Assembly (NCBI GenBank): GCA_002483105.1
Contig: DLHG01000013.1
Coordinates: 62,001-126,000, forward strand
DNA length: 64,000 bases
From: Bacteroidetes bacterium UBA7674
GTDB lineage: Bacteria; Bacteroidota; Bacteroidia; Chitinophagales; Chitinophagaceae
Direction: 5' to 3'
A program made the position numbers and the translations under genes. The notes under the pieces were generated by a model. The model did no database searches and was not told the origin of the DNA. It saw nothing but the letters and a program-made list of their open reading frames with translations. Shown here piece after piece: positions 53,501-62,841 of the stretch; the first letter of the stretch is position 1; every line of letters starts with the position of its first letter.

Positions 53501-54876
53501 CGTTAGGATTTCTGCCTATGGCAATCTCTACCGGCGCAGGGGCAGAAGTACAGAAACCACTTGCTACCGTGGTAATTGGTGGCTTGATTACAGCCACCAT
53601 TCTAACACTTGTCGTCTTGCCATTACTTTATATTCTTTTTTCAAAAGGCATTAAAAAACCGGGTACAATATCACCAGTTGCGCTGATGATGCTTATAAGT
53701 CTTCTTTTTGCAGTGCCGACCCATGCGCAAAACGTGGGTACACGCATTTCTTTTGAGGAAGCCTACGGTTTGGCACTAGCCAATAACCTGCAGCTTAAAG
53801 GCAGCGATATTGCCGTGCAGAGATCAACGGCACTTTCAAAGAGTTACTTTTCCGTTCCCAAGACCGGGTTTTTCGTGGAGAACGAAGACCTTCGACCGTC
53901 TGACAATAAGGGAATATTGAAGATTGGCCTTTCACAAAGTATCGAATGGCCGGGAATTTACGCAGCCCGTAAAAACCTTCTTGAAGAGCAGGTACGGTCA
54001 CTAAGTTATTCCCGTCAAGTAAGAGCGTTGGAAATTAGGCGGGGTGTTCAGCTTGCTTATTACACGCTGTGGTATCATCAGAGCAGGCAACAACTATGGA
54101 AGGAGCTGGATAGTGTGTATCAGGAATCCGCAACCATTGCACGACTAAGGGTACGCGCAGGTGAAAGCGCAGGACTGGACAGCCTTTCGGCAAATGCCAA
54201 AAGCCAGGAGGTACGCAGTCAACTTAAAGCCATTTGGAATGATATACAGATCGAGCAAACGAAGCTGAATACTCTGTTGAATACAACTACACCCTATCTG
54301 GCTGAAAACGGTTCTTTAGAAAAAGTGGAAACTGACATCAGTCTGACTGCACCCATCGCCCATCCTTTGCTGCTGGTGCAACAACAGGCCCTGAATGTGG
54401 CAAATGCAGATTTACGGGTCACACGGCTAGGCGCTATGCCGGAGTTTTCCGGACGTTTCTTCTCACAACGTCTCTACGGGTTATCAAATCCATTTTCCGG
54501 ATTCTCAGTATCTGTAGGGGTGCCATTGCTTGGAGCAGGAAATTACCGCAGCAAGATCAGGGCGGCTAAACTGGAGCGTGATTACCAACAGAGCATCTTT
54601 GATTATGAGCAACAGGCGCTAACCTCACAGGTACAGCAAGCTATTCAAGCTTTGGAAAAAAGCAGGCAGATGCTGGAATATTATGAGACCAACGGTCTAA
54701 CGCAAGCAATAGAGATCATAAAAGCGGCCAACCTGTCTTATCGCGGCGGGGAGATAAGCTTTGCGGAACTGTCCCAATACCTGAACCAGGCACTGGACAT
54801 TCGCAGGAATTATCTTGACGCATTACACCAGTACAATCAGGACGGCATACAACTTAATACTTACCTAAATCGTTAA
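50557..54876 (+). CDS. cusA: CusA/CzcA-type RND metal efflux pump fused to a TolC-like outer-membrane factor
   Basis: 1439 residues from the ATG at 50557 (MLDKIILFSIKNKLVIG); an in-frame start at 50500 is less likely. Residues 1-1035 are a complete heavy-metal RND transporter (VDAVPDITNNQVQ, GAIDFGLIVDGAVIIVE, GVGFIALFGVAVLNG). At about 1038-1057 a hydrophobic segment ending THAQ looks like a retained signal peptide. Residues 1060-1439 are a TolC-like outer membrane factor (coiled coils, IGLSQSIEWPG). The fusion implies membrane insertion and possibly cleavage at the joint. Substrate: Cu/Ag or Co/Zn/Cd. Confidence 0.9.
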   Translation: MLDKIILFSIKNKLVIGIFTLILIIWGTYSLSQLPVDAVPDITNNQVQIITNAPTLASQEVEQFVTYPIEQSLANLPDLTEIRSISRFGLSVVTVVFDDDVDIYFARQLINERLKEAEDEIPKGMGSPELAPVSTGLGEVYQYIIHPKKGAEHKYTAMDLRTMQDWIVARQLYGTPGVAEVNSFGGMLKQYEVAVDPNQLKAMNVTIAELLTALESNNANTGGAYIDKKPNAYFIRGIGLVSSLEDIGNIVVKTVNGVPVLVRHVAQPRFGNAIRYGAMTRNGEGEVVGGIVMMLKGFNSADVVGRVKEKMATIKTSLPADIEIEPYLDRTTLVDHAISTVKTNLIEGALIVIFVLVLFLGNLRAGLIVASAIPLSLLFALGMMHVFKVSANLMSLGAIDFGLIVDGAVIIVEATMHHLGLRKSKMRLTQGEMDAEVYQSASKIRSSAAFGEIIILIVYIPILTLVGIEGKMFRPMAQTVGFAIMGALILSLTYIPMMCALVLPKIVSHKRNLSDRMMDFFQRKYAPILRGAIRMKYVVVSLAGILMLATIFVFARMGGEFLPQLQEGDYAFHCILPQGASLSQSIETSMQAERIIKSFPEVVQVVGKTGSAEIPTDPMPPEASDLIIVLKNKKEWTTTHDYNELARQMIEKLEAIPGVFFEANQPIQMRFNELMTGVRQDVAVKIFGENIDSLARIATEVGSIIQTVDGATAPQIERTTGLPQITIEYNRSQLAAYGLNIADVNKVITAGFAGTTTGVVFENERKFDLVVRLDSAYRSSLEDVANLYIPISNGNQVPLNQVAKVSFKEGPAQISREDAKRRVVIGFNVKGRDVQSVVQDIQAKLAKYKLPAGYYFTYGGTFENLEQASARLRIAVPIALFLIFALLYFTFGSLKQATLIFTAIPMSAIGGVFALLLRGMPFSISAGVGFIALFGVAVLNGIVLIGTFNQLAKDGWADVVQRVIEGTKIRLRPVLMTATVASLGFLPMAISTGAGAEVQKPLATVVIGGLITATILTLVVLPLLYILFSKGIKKPGTISPVALMMLISLLFAVPTHAQNVGTRISFEEAYGLALANNLQLKGSDIAVQRSTALSKSYFSVPKTGFFVENEDLRPSDNKGILKIGLSQSIEWPGIYAARKNLLEEQVRSLSYSRQVRALEIRRGVQLAYYTLWYHQSRQQLWKELDSVYQESATIARLRVRAGESAGLDSLSANAKSQEVRSQLKAIWNDIQIEQTKLNTLLNTTTPYLAENGSLEKVETDISLTAPIAHPLLLVQQQALNVANADLRVTRLGAMPEFSGRFFSQRLYGLSNPFSGFSVSVGVPLLGAGNYRSKIRAAKLERDYQQSIFDYEQQALTSQVQQAIQALEKSRQMLEYYETNGLTQAIEIIKAANLSYRGGEISFAELSQYLNQALDIRRNYLDALHQYNQDGIQLNTYLNR

Positions 54877-54878
54877 AG

Positions 54879-56108
54879 ATGAAATTATATAAAGCCATAG
54901 GACTGATTTGTTGCATGGTGCTGTTTGCAGCATGTGGCAACAAGCCCGAAAACAAAGATGAGCATTCGGAAGAAAGCGAAGCGCATGAAGAAACTAATCT
55001 GGTTTCGTTATCTGATGTGCAAATGAAAACGGCAGGAATTGGAATGGGCAGTATTGAAATGAAGAATCTGACCACTTCAATAAGTGTTAATGGAACGCTG
55101 GCCGTTCCTAATCAAAACAAAGCCTTGGTGACTTCGCTTGCAGGGGGCGTGTTGCGCACCCTGAAAATCCAGCCCGGCGACTTTGTACAGAAAGGTCAAG
55201 TTATCGGCACGATCGCCAATACGGAGCTTTCGGGCATTCAGCAGCAGCTTATCTCGATCAATGCACAGTTGAAACTGGCGGAGCAGGAACAGGCAAGACA
55301 AAAGGAACTCGTTTCAGGCAATGCAGCTCCCTTAAAGAACCTTCAAAAGGTAGAGGCGGAATTGAGCAGCTTGCGCGGTCAGCGTAACGCCTTGCAGAAT
55401 CAGCTCTCCGCATTGGGTATATCCTCTTCGGGAGGCATATCGTCAACGATATCCATTACTGCCCCTATCAGTGGGACGATCTCTGAGATTACAGCGCAGA
55501 TTGGCTCCAATATAAATGCCAGCACACCAATTGCGCAGATCATCAATAATTCAGAACTACACCTTGATCTTTTTGTTTATGAAAAGGACCTGCCAAAAGT
55601 TGAAGCAGGGCAGGCTATACACTTCACCCTAACTAACAGCCCAGGTAAAGAGTATGACGCAACAATTTATTCCATAGGCACAGCCTTTGCAAATGAAAGC
55701 AAGGCGGTTCCGGTTCACGCTCATGTCGTAAACGATAAGCGCGGACTAATTGAAGGGATGAGTGTGACGGCACGTATCAGCCTTGGGGAAAATGTTTATC
55801 CAGCCGTACCTGATGAAGCAATTGTAAACAGTGGCGGCAAGGACTACATTTTTGTATTGTCCGATAAAGCGGCGGCCAAACATGAGCACGAAGAAGAAGG
55901 CCATAAAGAGAAAGAAGATAAACATGAGGGGCCTGAAGAACATCAAACAACTTTTGAACGTATTCAGGTCATTAAAGGGGCATCGGACGTAGGCTATACT
56001 GAAATCAAGCTGATTGATCCATTACCGGAAGGGACTAAGATAGTCATCAAGGGTGCATTTTTTCTGATTGCCAAAATGACCAATGCCGGAGAAGCCCATG
56101 AACATTAA
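54879..56108 (+). CDS. cusB: CusB-like periplasmic adaptor lipoprotein
   Basis: The 409-residue membrane fusion protein has a lipobox near AACGNK, an LKIQPGDFVQKGQVIG biotinyl-lipoyl half, a coiled-coil hairpin (about 110-170), and the second half SAPISGTISEI-like (ITAPISGTISEITAQIG). A His/Glu-rich insertion (KHEHEEEGHKEKEDKHEG) near the C-terminus suggests metal binding. It starts two bases after the pump gene. Confidence 0.9.
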   Translation: MKLYKAIGLICCMVLFAACGNKPENKDEHSEESEAHEETNLVSLSDVQMKTAGIGMGSIEMKNLTTSISVNGTLAVPNQNKALVTSLAGGVLRTLKIQPGDFVQKGQVIGTIANTELSGIQQQLISINAQLKLAEQEQARQKELVSGNAAPLKNLQKVEAELSSLRGQRNALQNQLSALGISSSGGISSTISITAPISGTISEITAQIGSNINASTPIAQIINNSELHLDLFVYEKDLPKVEAGQAIHFTLTNSPGKEYDATIYSIGTAFANESKAVPVHAHVVNDKRGLIEGMSVTARISLGENVYPAVPDEAIVNSGGKDYIFVLSDKAAAKHEHEEEGHKEKEDKHEGPEEHQTTFERIQVIKGASDVGYTEIKLIDPLPEGTKIVIKGAFFLIAKMTNAGEAHEH

Positions 56109-56112
56109 AACT

Positions 56113-56682
56113 ATGAGAATGAATAGACTAGTAATACTCTCTGCATTTTTATTTACTGCGGGCATTCTTGCTTTGGGATATATCTCTTTCGGTATATGGC
56201 CGACAGTAATTTTCACTTCAGGTTTTCTGGGTGGCTTTATCTTATGGCTTCTGATACCAGTAAGTTCAAACTTTGCAACCATCAAAGTTCCATTTTGGCT
56301 CGCATTCTTTCTATTTCTCGTTCATAGGGTTGAAGAAAAAGTCATGGGCTTTTTTCCGGCACTGTCAAAGCTCACAGATACCCCTGTCCCTGAGATCACA
56401 TCGGTTCCTATCGTTCTGCTGGTGCTTGCTTCCGTTGGTGCATGGTTAATAGTTCCAATGCTAGTACGTAAAGGCTACGCTTTTGGCACGTATTTAGCGT
56501 GGACCTTCTTTGCGGCAATGGGCATTACAGAATTGGCACATTTCATTTTTCCGTTCGCGACAGGAGAGCCTTACGGATATTTCCCCGGTATGATAAGTGT
56601 CATCCCTCTTGCGCCTGTTGCGTGGTGGGGAATGTGGCGGCTTACAAGAAACAGAATGAACAATTCAAAACATCACCTTTAA
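56113..56682 (+). CDS. HXXEE-domain membrane protein
   Basis: About 189 residues from the ATG at 56113 with several membrane spans and the HRVEE motif that defines the HXXEE family, plus a second block FAAMGITELAHFIFP. The start overlaps or abuts the adaptor gene. The function is unknown; co-occurrence with metal efflux genes is common in this phylum, from memory. Confidence 0.7.
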   Translation: MRMNRLVILSAFLFTAGILALGYISFGIWPTVIFTSGFLGGFILWLLIPVSSNFATIKVPFWLAFFLFLVHRVEEKVMGFFPALSKLTDTPVPEITSVPIVLLVLASVGAWLIVPMLVRKGYAFGTYLAWTFFAAMGITELAHFIFPFATGEPYGYFPGMISVIPLAPVAWWGMWRLTRNRMNNSKHHL

Positions 56683-56693
56683 GAAAGAATATT

Positions 56694-58616
56694 ATGGGCG
56701 ACAACCACGATCACTCGCATGAAGCACCACAAGCAGCCAACACAGAGGCATTAAATGATGCAAGCTGGAAGTCACACTGGGATTTATTGCTAGCCCTGCT
56801 GATCCTAATTGTAGAACTGGTGCTGGAATATGGGTTTGAGTATCATCTAAATTCCATTACGGCACCAATTATCAACGGCATTGCGTTTCTCCTTGCAGGG
56901 CGGCAGGTCTTGATCCTTGCTTTTCGCAAATCCATGCGCGGGGACGTATTCAATGAATTCGTTCTAATGAGCGTAGCCACTATCGGGGCATTCATTATTC
57001 AGGAATATGAAGAAGGAGTTGCCGTTATGGTCTTCTACCAGATCGGCGAATGGTTTCAGGATGCAGCAGTCAACCGGGCAAAGCGCAGCATTAAGGCGTT
57101 ACTGGATATTAGACCAGACAAGGTTAGTGTCCTGAAAGACGGAACAGCCACAGTCGTTGACCCCTCTAAAGTAGAGATTGGGGACACGATTCAGATCAAG
57201 CCAGGCGAAAAGGTTGCCCTTGATGGCGAATTGCTGTCAGAAAAAGCTTCATTTAATACCGCAGCCCTTACAGGGGAAAGCAAACCCGATACCAAATATG
57301 CGGGGGAACAAGTACTTGCCGGAATGATCAATCTGCATAGTGTTGCGGAGGTAAAAGTGAAATCGGTATTCAAAGACAGCAAGCTTAGCCGCATTCTTGA
57401 AATGGTGCAGGATGCCACGGCACGGAAATCTGAAACCCAACTCTTTATTTCAAGGTTTGCGAAGATATATACGCCGATTGTATTCTTTCTGGCATTGGCA
57501 GTTTTTGTCGTGCCATACTTTTTTGTAGAAGATTTTAACGCGGAAACATGGTTTTACAGGTCACTGGTCTTTCTAGTAATTAGCTGCCCTTGTGCTTTGG
57601 TTGTGTCTATTCCATTGGGGTACTTTGGTGGCATCGGTCTTGCCTCCCGAAATGGCATTCTATTTAAAGGCGGTAATTTTCTGGACGTGATGACGAAGAT
57701 CGATACCATCGTCATGGATAAGACCGGGACATTGACCAAAGGCGTGTTCAAGGTTCAGGACGTGGTGGTGAGCAGTGGTATTGATGAAAATGATTTTATC
57801 GTCATAGCCGCTGCACTGGAAAGTAATTCGACCCATCCGGTCGCCCAGGCGATCATAGACCACGCCAAAGATAAAGGCACGCGGCATAAGGCGAGCAATG
57901 TCGAAGAAGTTGCAGGACATGGCTTAAAAGGCACGGTGAATGACAAAGTTGTTTTAGCCGGAAACCTGAAACTGCTGCGCAAGTTTCAGGTTTCATTTCC
58001 TGCTGAAGTTGAACAGATCGTTGATACCATTGTTGTGATTGCCATCGACAATAAGTATGCAGGCCATATAACCATTGCCGATGAGATCAAGGAAGACGCA
58101 GCGGATGCCATCAAAGCAATGCATGATTTGAAGATAAAGACCGTCATGCTTTCCGGGGATAAACAAAGCGTGGTAGATAATGTGGCAAAACACCTTGGCA
58201 TTGATGATGCCTATGGTGACTTGCTGCCTGAAGGGAAAGTCGCGAAGGTTCAAGAACTTAAAGACCAGAACAGGCATATCGCCTTTGTTGGGGATGGTGT
58301 GAATGACGCACCTGTAATTGCTTTGGCAGATGCGGGTATTGCAATGGGTGGCCTTGGCAGTGATGCCACTATTGAGACCGCTGATATTGTCATTCAAAAC
58401 GATCAACCTGGAAAAATAGTTGCAGCGATAAAGATAGGCAGGCTTACCAGAGGTATTGTCTGGCAGAATATCACGTTAGCAATGACAGTGAAGACTATTG
58501 TCCTGATCCTGGGAGCAGGTGGCATCGCTACTTTATGGGAGGCCGTTATTGCCGACGTTGGTGTAGCTCTGCTTGCGATACTGAATGCTATTAGAATCCA
58601 GAAAAAATCTATTTAA
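56694..58616 (+). CDS. cadA: Heavy-metal P-type ATPase (Zn/Cd/Pb type)
   Basis: 640 residues from the ATG at 56694, preceded by AAGAAAGAA. It has a His-rich N-terminus (GDNHDHSHEAP) instead of an HMA domain, SCPCALVVS in membrane helix 6 (about 297), the phosphorylation site DKTGTLT near 341, TGES and GDGVNDAPV. The CPC motif and the following AxxxLG sequences fit the Zn/Cd/Pb class. It completes the resistance operon 50158-58616. Confidence 0.92.
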   Translation: MGDNHDHSHEAPQAANTEALNDASWKSHWDLLLALLILIVELVLEYGFEYHLNSITAPIINGIAFLLAGRQVLILAFRKSMRGDVFNEFVLMSVATIGAFIIQEYEEGVAVMVFYQIGEWFQDAAVNRAKRSIKALLDIRPDKVSVLKDGTATVVDPSKVEIGDTIQIKPGEKVALDGELLSEKASFNTAALTGESKPDTKYAGEQVLAGMINLHSVAEVKVKSVFKDSKLSRILEMVQDATARKSETQLFISRFAKIYTPIVFFLALAVFVVPYFFVEDFNAETWFYRSLVFLVISCPCALVVSIPLGYFGGIGLASRNGILFKGGNFLDVMTKIDTIVMDKTGTLTKGVFKVQDVVVSSGIDENDFIVIAAALESNSTHPVAQAIIDHAKDKGTRHKASNVEEVAGHGLKGTVNDKVVLAGNLKLLRKFQVSFPAEVEQIVDTIVVIAIDNKYAGHITIADEIKEDAADAIKAMHDLKIKTVMLSGDKQSVVDNVAKHLGIDDAYGDLLPEGKVAKVQELKDQNRHIAFVGDGVNDAPVIALADAGIAMGGLGSDATIETADIVIQNDQPGKIVAAIKIGRLTRGIVWQNITLAMTVKTIVLILGAGGIATLWEAVIADVGVALLAILNAIRIQKKSI

Positions 58617-58796
58617 ATCACAGGATCTGTTTTTATAATTATGATACCTTATACTCGAGCCGCTATTGGGCGACCAACGTAAATTGGAAACTATAACGTC
58701 TTTATTTTAACGTCTATTTGCCCTTACTTTTATTTAAAAACTGCTAATGCTTAATCCGTTTGGTTCAACATTATTTATTGCCAGCAGTCATCACAA

Positions 58797-59672
58797 TTAC
58801 CAACTACCTGAGAACATATTTACTATAGAATTTTTTGTTGATGTAGGCTTTCGGCCTAACAAAGACTCAAAATCACTGATAGAAATTTCAAATTCGCCCT
58901 GACTGATCCCTTCCGCAAACATTGCAAAAGCAGATGACTGTTCGTATGAGAATCCTGCGTGGTATTTTGCTTCAATGTAGCTTAATAAATCAGGGCTCTG
59001 GTAAGGAACAATTTTTCCGGACATTTGAGATAGAATTTCTGCAATGTCGTCAAATGAAATTGGTTCTGTGTTAGATATTCTATATTCCTTATTCTCATGG
59101 CCAGTCGAAGTAAGAATGTTTGCTGCAACCTCAGCTACTTCACTTCGTATAGTGAAACTAACTCTCCCATCATTAGCGGGAAATACCACTCCTGTTTCAA
59201 TTATCTGTTCACCTAGAAACATTCGCAATATGTCGGCATATAATGAACTTCTAAGAATAGTATAACTTAGACCACTCTTTTTTATAGCAACTTCTGTTTC
59301 GTGATGAGATTTCAAGATGAACTTTAATGGCGACTTCAAAGTGTCGGTTTTTCTATCAATGCTGGTGTACACTATATGCTTTACACCAGCTTCCCTAGCT
59401 GCATTAACTAGTGCTGTATTTTGATCACCTCTGTGTCGCAGGTCTGTTTCGGAAATTAAAAGCACTTTCGTTACTCCAGAAAAAGCAGTAACTAATGAAT
59501 TGTGATCAGAATATTTCGCAAATACTTGACCAATCTTTCTACTCTTAAGCCATTCACGTTGTGTAGTTGATTCAACTAACCCGATAATTTGACTTCTTTC
59601 AATACTTTTTTTCAGAAGGTGATTTATAGCATTCTTTCCAAAACTGCTATTAGCACTAGTTATTAAAATCAT
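58797..59672 (-). CDS. NmrA-like NAD(P)H-dependent oxidoreductase (QorB type)
   Basis: The 291-residue protein has a Rossmann start MILITSANSSFGKNA (the glycine pattern modified to NSSFG), VTKVLLISETDLRHRG and IVYTSIDRK, the layout of QOR2/NmrA quinone oxidoreductase-like proteins. The usual GATG start is replaced, so cofactor affinity may differ. The 180 bases before it hold no gene. Confidence 0.75.
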   Translation of the reverse strand: MILITSANSSFGKNAINHLLKKSIERSQIIGLVESTTQREWLKSRKIGQVFAKYSDHNSLVTAFSGVTKVLLISETDLRHRGDQNTALVNAAREAGVKHIVYTSIDRKTDTLKSPLKFILKSHHETEVAIKKSGLSYTILRSSLYADILRMFLGEQIIETGVVFPANDGRVSFTIRSEVAEVAANILTSTGHENKEYRISNTEPISFDDIAEILSQMSGKIVPYQSPDLLSYIEAKYHAGFSYEQSSAFAMFAEGISQGEFEISISDFESLLGRKPTSTKNSIVNMFSGSW

Positions 59673-59921
59673 CTTAGATTATTTTCATTTGGGAGCATTT
59701 ACATTTGTAAAATACGCCATGCATGTTTTCTATTTGACAGCAAATGTATTCTCAGTCTCATCTAAGAAGTTATATAATTATGGTAGAAATTTACAAAATT
59801 TCACTTTTTTGATGCTGGTAGCCCGCTGTAATACTTAAATATGATCACTACTCCATTGGAGGAGTACTGTCTCAGTATTTATCGATACCCTCAAATGACT
59901 ATCTTTATTCAAATGATTTCT

Positions 59922-61361
59922 ATGAAGAGACTATTACTTATCGCGCTTACACTCGTAAGTGCTAATGCAATTGCTCAAACAATTACCTGGTCTGCTCCGG
60001 TTTCGGTAGCTCCAAGCAGCGATGGAAATATGCATCCGCGTATTGCGCTCGATGGTTCCAAAGACCCGGTAGTGATCTGGGGAAATTCTGCTATGGGCGG
60101 ACGGGCAATGTTCTCGCGCTGGAATGGCACAACTTTCGCGACTCCAGTGGCACTCAATCCAATGACGCTACCTGTATTTACTGCCTCTTGGGCAGGACCG
60201 AATATCGCATCTCACGGCGATACCTTGTACGCTGTCATGAAGAATCAACCGGAAGATACCGGGCGAATGTATATCGTTCGTTCATTTGATGGCGGTCAAA
60301 ACTGGGCTGCACCCGTTGCGATAAGTGGCATTACCGATACAAGCAGATTCCCGACTGTCACAACAGACGCTTCCGGCAATCCAACAGTCGGCTACATGCA
60401 ATTTGATATGGGTTTTGGTGGCGCAAGATATGTGGTTTCAAATTCTAACAATTTTGGTACGTCTTTTAATACTTCAGTAATGGCGAGTAACGCTTCAGGT
60501 GATGTGTGTGATTGTTGTCCCGCATCAGTGTTGCGTTCAGGTAACACCGTGGTAATGTTATACCGCAATAACCTGGCAAACATCCGCACCATTTGGGCGC
60601 GTATATCAACAGATGGAGGAAATACTTTTCCTGACAGCGTTGAAGTGGATAATACGAACTGGATGGTAATGTCTTGCCCTTCCAGCGGTCCTGACGGAGT
60701 GGTGATCGGTGATACTTTGTATTCCGTGTTTAGAAGTTCTGTTTCAGGTGCCCGCTTTTATCTGAGCAAGGCATCGATCAATACACCTCAACTGATTTCA
60801 GCAGGACAATTCGCTACAAACTTTACTGGCCTTACTCAACAGGATTATCCCCGTATAGCAAATACGGGTAATTCCGTAGCTATGGTTTGGAAACAAGTTG
60901 TAGGCACTAGCTCTAAATTATGCTTCTCTTTTACCAACAACGTTACTACAGGATTTGCAACTGCATATGATACATTAGCGTCAAGCGGCGTTACGAATGG
61001 AGATGTAGTCATTACACCGGGCGCAGTTCACGTTGTTTGGGAGGATGTTGCAACAGGTACTGTGAAATACAGAAAAGGCACATACACACCGGTTTCAATA
61101 GAAGAAATATTAAAAACAGGAACTAGTATTGAGGTCTATCCTAACCCGGCTAACGACTATTTTTCTGTTTCTACGAAAGATATGGCCGGAATCTATGAGT
61201 GTATCCTTATCGACAATTCAGGAAAACGGATATCGCTTATCGGAACACAAACTGCCGGTACTGCCTCATTCTCCCTTTCAGGTGTTGCACAAGGGCTGTA
61301 TGCAGTCTTGATAACTGACAAGATGGGTCACACGTATTCCTCTAAGTTGATGATCAAATAA
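59922..61361 (+). CDS. Secreted sialidase-like beta-propeller protein with T9SS sorting domain
   Basis: 479 residues from the ATG at 59922 (MKRLLLIALTLVSANAIAQT, signal peptide). The body has sialidase/BNR-type strands (MYIVRSFDGGQNW Asp-box; ISTDGGNTFPD) forming a probable six-bladed propeller. The C-terminus (IEVYPNPANDYFSV to the end SSKLMIK) is a T9SS type A sorting domain. A carbohydrate-binding or hydrolase role is possible; catalytic residues are not evident. Confidence 0.8.
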   Translation: MKRLLLIALTLVSANAIAQTITWSAPVSVAPSSDGNMHPRIALDGSKDPVVIWGNSAMGGRAMFSRWNGTTFATPVALNPMTLPVFTASWAGPNIASHGDTLYAVMKNQPEDTGRMYIVRSFDGGQNWAAPVAISGITDTSRFPTVTTDASGNPTVGYMQFDMGFGGARYVVSNSNNFGTSFNTSVMASNASGDVCDCCPASVLRSGNTVVMLYRNNLANIRTIWARISTDGGNTFPDSVEVDNTNWMVMSCPSSGPDGVVIGDTLYSVFRSSVSGARFYLSKASINTPQLISAGQFATNFTGLTQQDYPRIANTGNSVAMVWKQVVGTSSKLCFSFTNNVTTGFATAYDTLASSGVTNGDVVITPGAVHVVWEDVATGTVKYRKGTYTPVSIEEILKTGTSIEVYPNPANDYFSVSTKDMAGIYECILIDNSGKRISLIGTQTAGTASFSLSGVAQGLYAVLITDKMGHTYSSKLMIK

Positions 61362-61381
61362 TTAGTTGATTATAATTGACA

Positions 61382-61409
61382 AAAAAGGGCTTCATTTGAA
61401 GCCCTTTTT
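61382..61409. terminator. Bidirectional terminator between convergent T9SS genes
   Basis: AAAAAGGGCTTCA/TGAAGCCCTTTTT stem with a very short loop. A- and T-tracts are present on both sides. Confidence 0.82.
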
Positions 61410-62237
61410 CTATTGTACAAATACTTTTTTCTGAATGACCCTTTGATTTTCACAGGCTATTGAGAATACGTATATACCTGGTTGCAGTTTAGTAACATCA
61501 TATTTCAATGACTGATCGCCAGGATTCAGCGTCCCATAATCCACGTCATCTACTTTTTGCCCTATGAGGTTCAGTACAGAGAGCTTCACAGCAGCTTTGT
61601 TATTCAACGTGAAGAACATTGTTGTAGAATTAATGGCAGGGTTCGGGTAGATGGTCACGGGATTCTTATCTTCAATATTGTCAATGCCTGCTGGAAAGCA
61701 GCTATTAGCAGCTACAGCCTCCCACATCTCAACCGTAGGGCGTGGGCCATTTAAAGCTTCCTGAAACACCTTTTTATTGGGACATATCATCAGGAACGTT
61801 GGGTAATAGGATAATTCATATCCGTTTTGAAGTTCACTGAGGGCAATACCCGTAGGTGGGTTGAGAATGATATAGTCGTTGTCTTGCACCCAATTGCCCT
61901 TACTGTTTGTCGTCAAGCCGTACAGGTCAGCAGAATCCGTGGACCCATCGGCTTCCATAAACAGTATCTTCCAAGTGTTGTCACCGGGGTTATCATGCAG
62001 GTCATACAGGCTGTCCATCACTTTCAGGTTGTGGTAGTTCCAGCATGGTTGACACCATGTTGCTGATACGTCGATAGCTACATGCTTACCTTGATTCAGG
62101 TATGAGTATAAATTTTGGACGGTGCCATTGATATCAGTGAATGTGAAATCAGGCGCAGTAGCACCATCCTGAATTTGCGCAAATGAACTGGTTCCAAGTC
62201 CAAATGACAACGTCAACAAGTAGAGTATCCTCTTCAT
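61410..62237 (-). CDS. Secreted thioredoxin-fold (TlpA-like) protein with T9SS sorting domain
   Basis: About 275 residues from the ATG at 62237: a signal peptide (MKRILYLLTLSFGLGTSSFAQ), a TlpA/redoxin domain with the redox motif WCQPC near residue 61, and a C-terminal T9SS domain (VTIYPNPAINSTTM to the end). It would act in the periplasm or at the cell surface as a thiol-disulfide protein. The -7 box lies so close to the ATG that the transcript may be leaderless. Confidence 0.85.
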   Translation of the reverse strand: MKRILYLLTLSFGLGTSSFAQIQDGATAPDFTFTDINGTVQNLYSYLNQGKHVAIDVSATWCQPCWNYHNLKVMDSLYDLHDNPGDNTWKILFMEADGSTDSADLYGLTTNSKGNWVQDNDYIILNPPTGIALSELQNGYELSYYPTFLMICPNKKVFQEALNGPRPTVEMWEAVAANSCFPAGIDNIEDKNPVTIYPNPAINSTTMFFTLNNKAAVKLSVLNLIGQKVDDVDYGTLNPGDQSLKYDVTKLQPGIYVFSIACENQRVIQKKVFVQ

Positions 62238-62243
62238 CAATTA

Positions 62244-62251
62244 CAAAAGTA
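62244..62251 (-). promoter_or_regulatory. -7 promoter element, probably leaderless transcript
   Basis: TACTTTTG on the minus strand matches TAnnTTTG and lies only seven bases before the ATG at 62237. Confidence 0.5.
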
Positions 62252-62320
62252 AGACTTTAATTGAATTGAATTTCAAATTTTAAAATGTGATGATTTTACC
62301 TATTTATTAGCTTAATGTAT

Positions 62321-62328
62321 TAAATTTG
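62321..62328 (+). promoter_or_regulatory. -7 promoter element before the HYC_CC_PP gene
   Basis: TAAATTTG matches TAnnTTTG. It overlaps the first in-frame TTG (62326), which supports the TTG at 62335 as the real start and suggests a leaderless or nearly leaderless message. Confidence 0.5.
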
Positions 62329-62334
62329 AGGACA

Positions 62335-62730
62335 TTGAAGAAGGGCTTAGCCATATTAGTGTTGATTTGCTACGTACTATGTGCGTTTGGCGTGACCTTC
62401 TCATTCCATCATTGTAGAGGCGAATTCAAATATGTTTCTCTGGACAAGGGCAATCATGAAAAAAAGTGTTGCAAAGGAAAAAAGAAAATGCCGAAAGGCT
62501 GTTGCAACAGTAGCAAAGTAGCCTTTAAAAAGTCTGACGACAGAAGCCAGTCATATTTTGTAATTGCCAAGAAATTCGTAGAACCTATCTCCAATGTAGT
62601 ATATTTCCCGGTTGTTATATCGGAACCGTCAATAGCCTACACTACTACATCTGATTTTCATTTACGGCCACCACCCGAACGAGGGCGGGGAGAGCCACTA
62701 TATCTGCTTCATTCCACTTTTCTTATCTGA
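62335..62730 (+). CDS. HYC_CC_PP family protein
   Basis: About 131 residues from the TTG at 62335 (KKGLAILVLICYVLC, hydrophobic N-terminus). It has FSFHHCRGE (HYC position, here HHC), CCKGKKKMPKGCCN (CC motif) and a proline-rich tail HLRPPPERG (PP motif). The family is Bacteroidota-specific and linked to metal or redox context; its role is unknown. Confidence 0.78.
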   Translation: MKKGLAILVLICYVLCAFGVTFSFHHCRGEFKYVSLDKGNHEKKCCKGKKKMPKGCCNSSKVAFKKSDDRSQSYFVIAKKFVEPISNVVYFPVVISEPSIAYTTTSDFHLRPPPERGRGEPLYLLHSTFLI

Positions 62731-62841
62731 TAACGTGCCGCTTAGCATTTTCTGCTATCGGCTATTCTAGTTTATATCAATTGCTGTTTCAGCAATTGGA
62801 TTTTTGCGTATTATTTTATTTCAAATCATAAAATCAATAAA

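Noticed and set aside
52444..58406. Several 60-137-codon minus-strand frames opposite the metal efflux genes
   Set aside because: These are antisense shadows of strongly conserved transporter genes, with no signals of their own.
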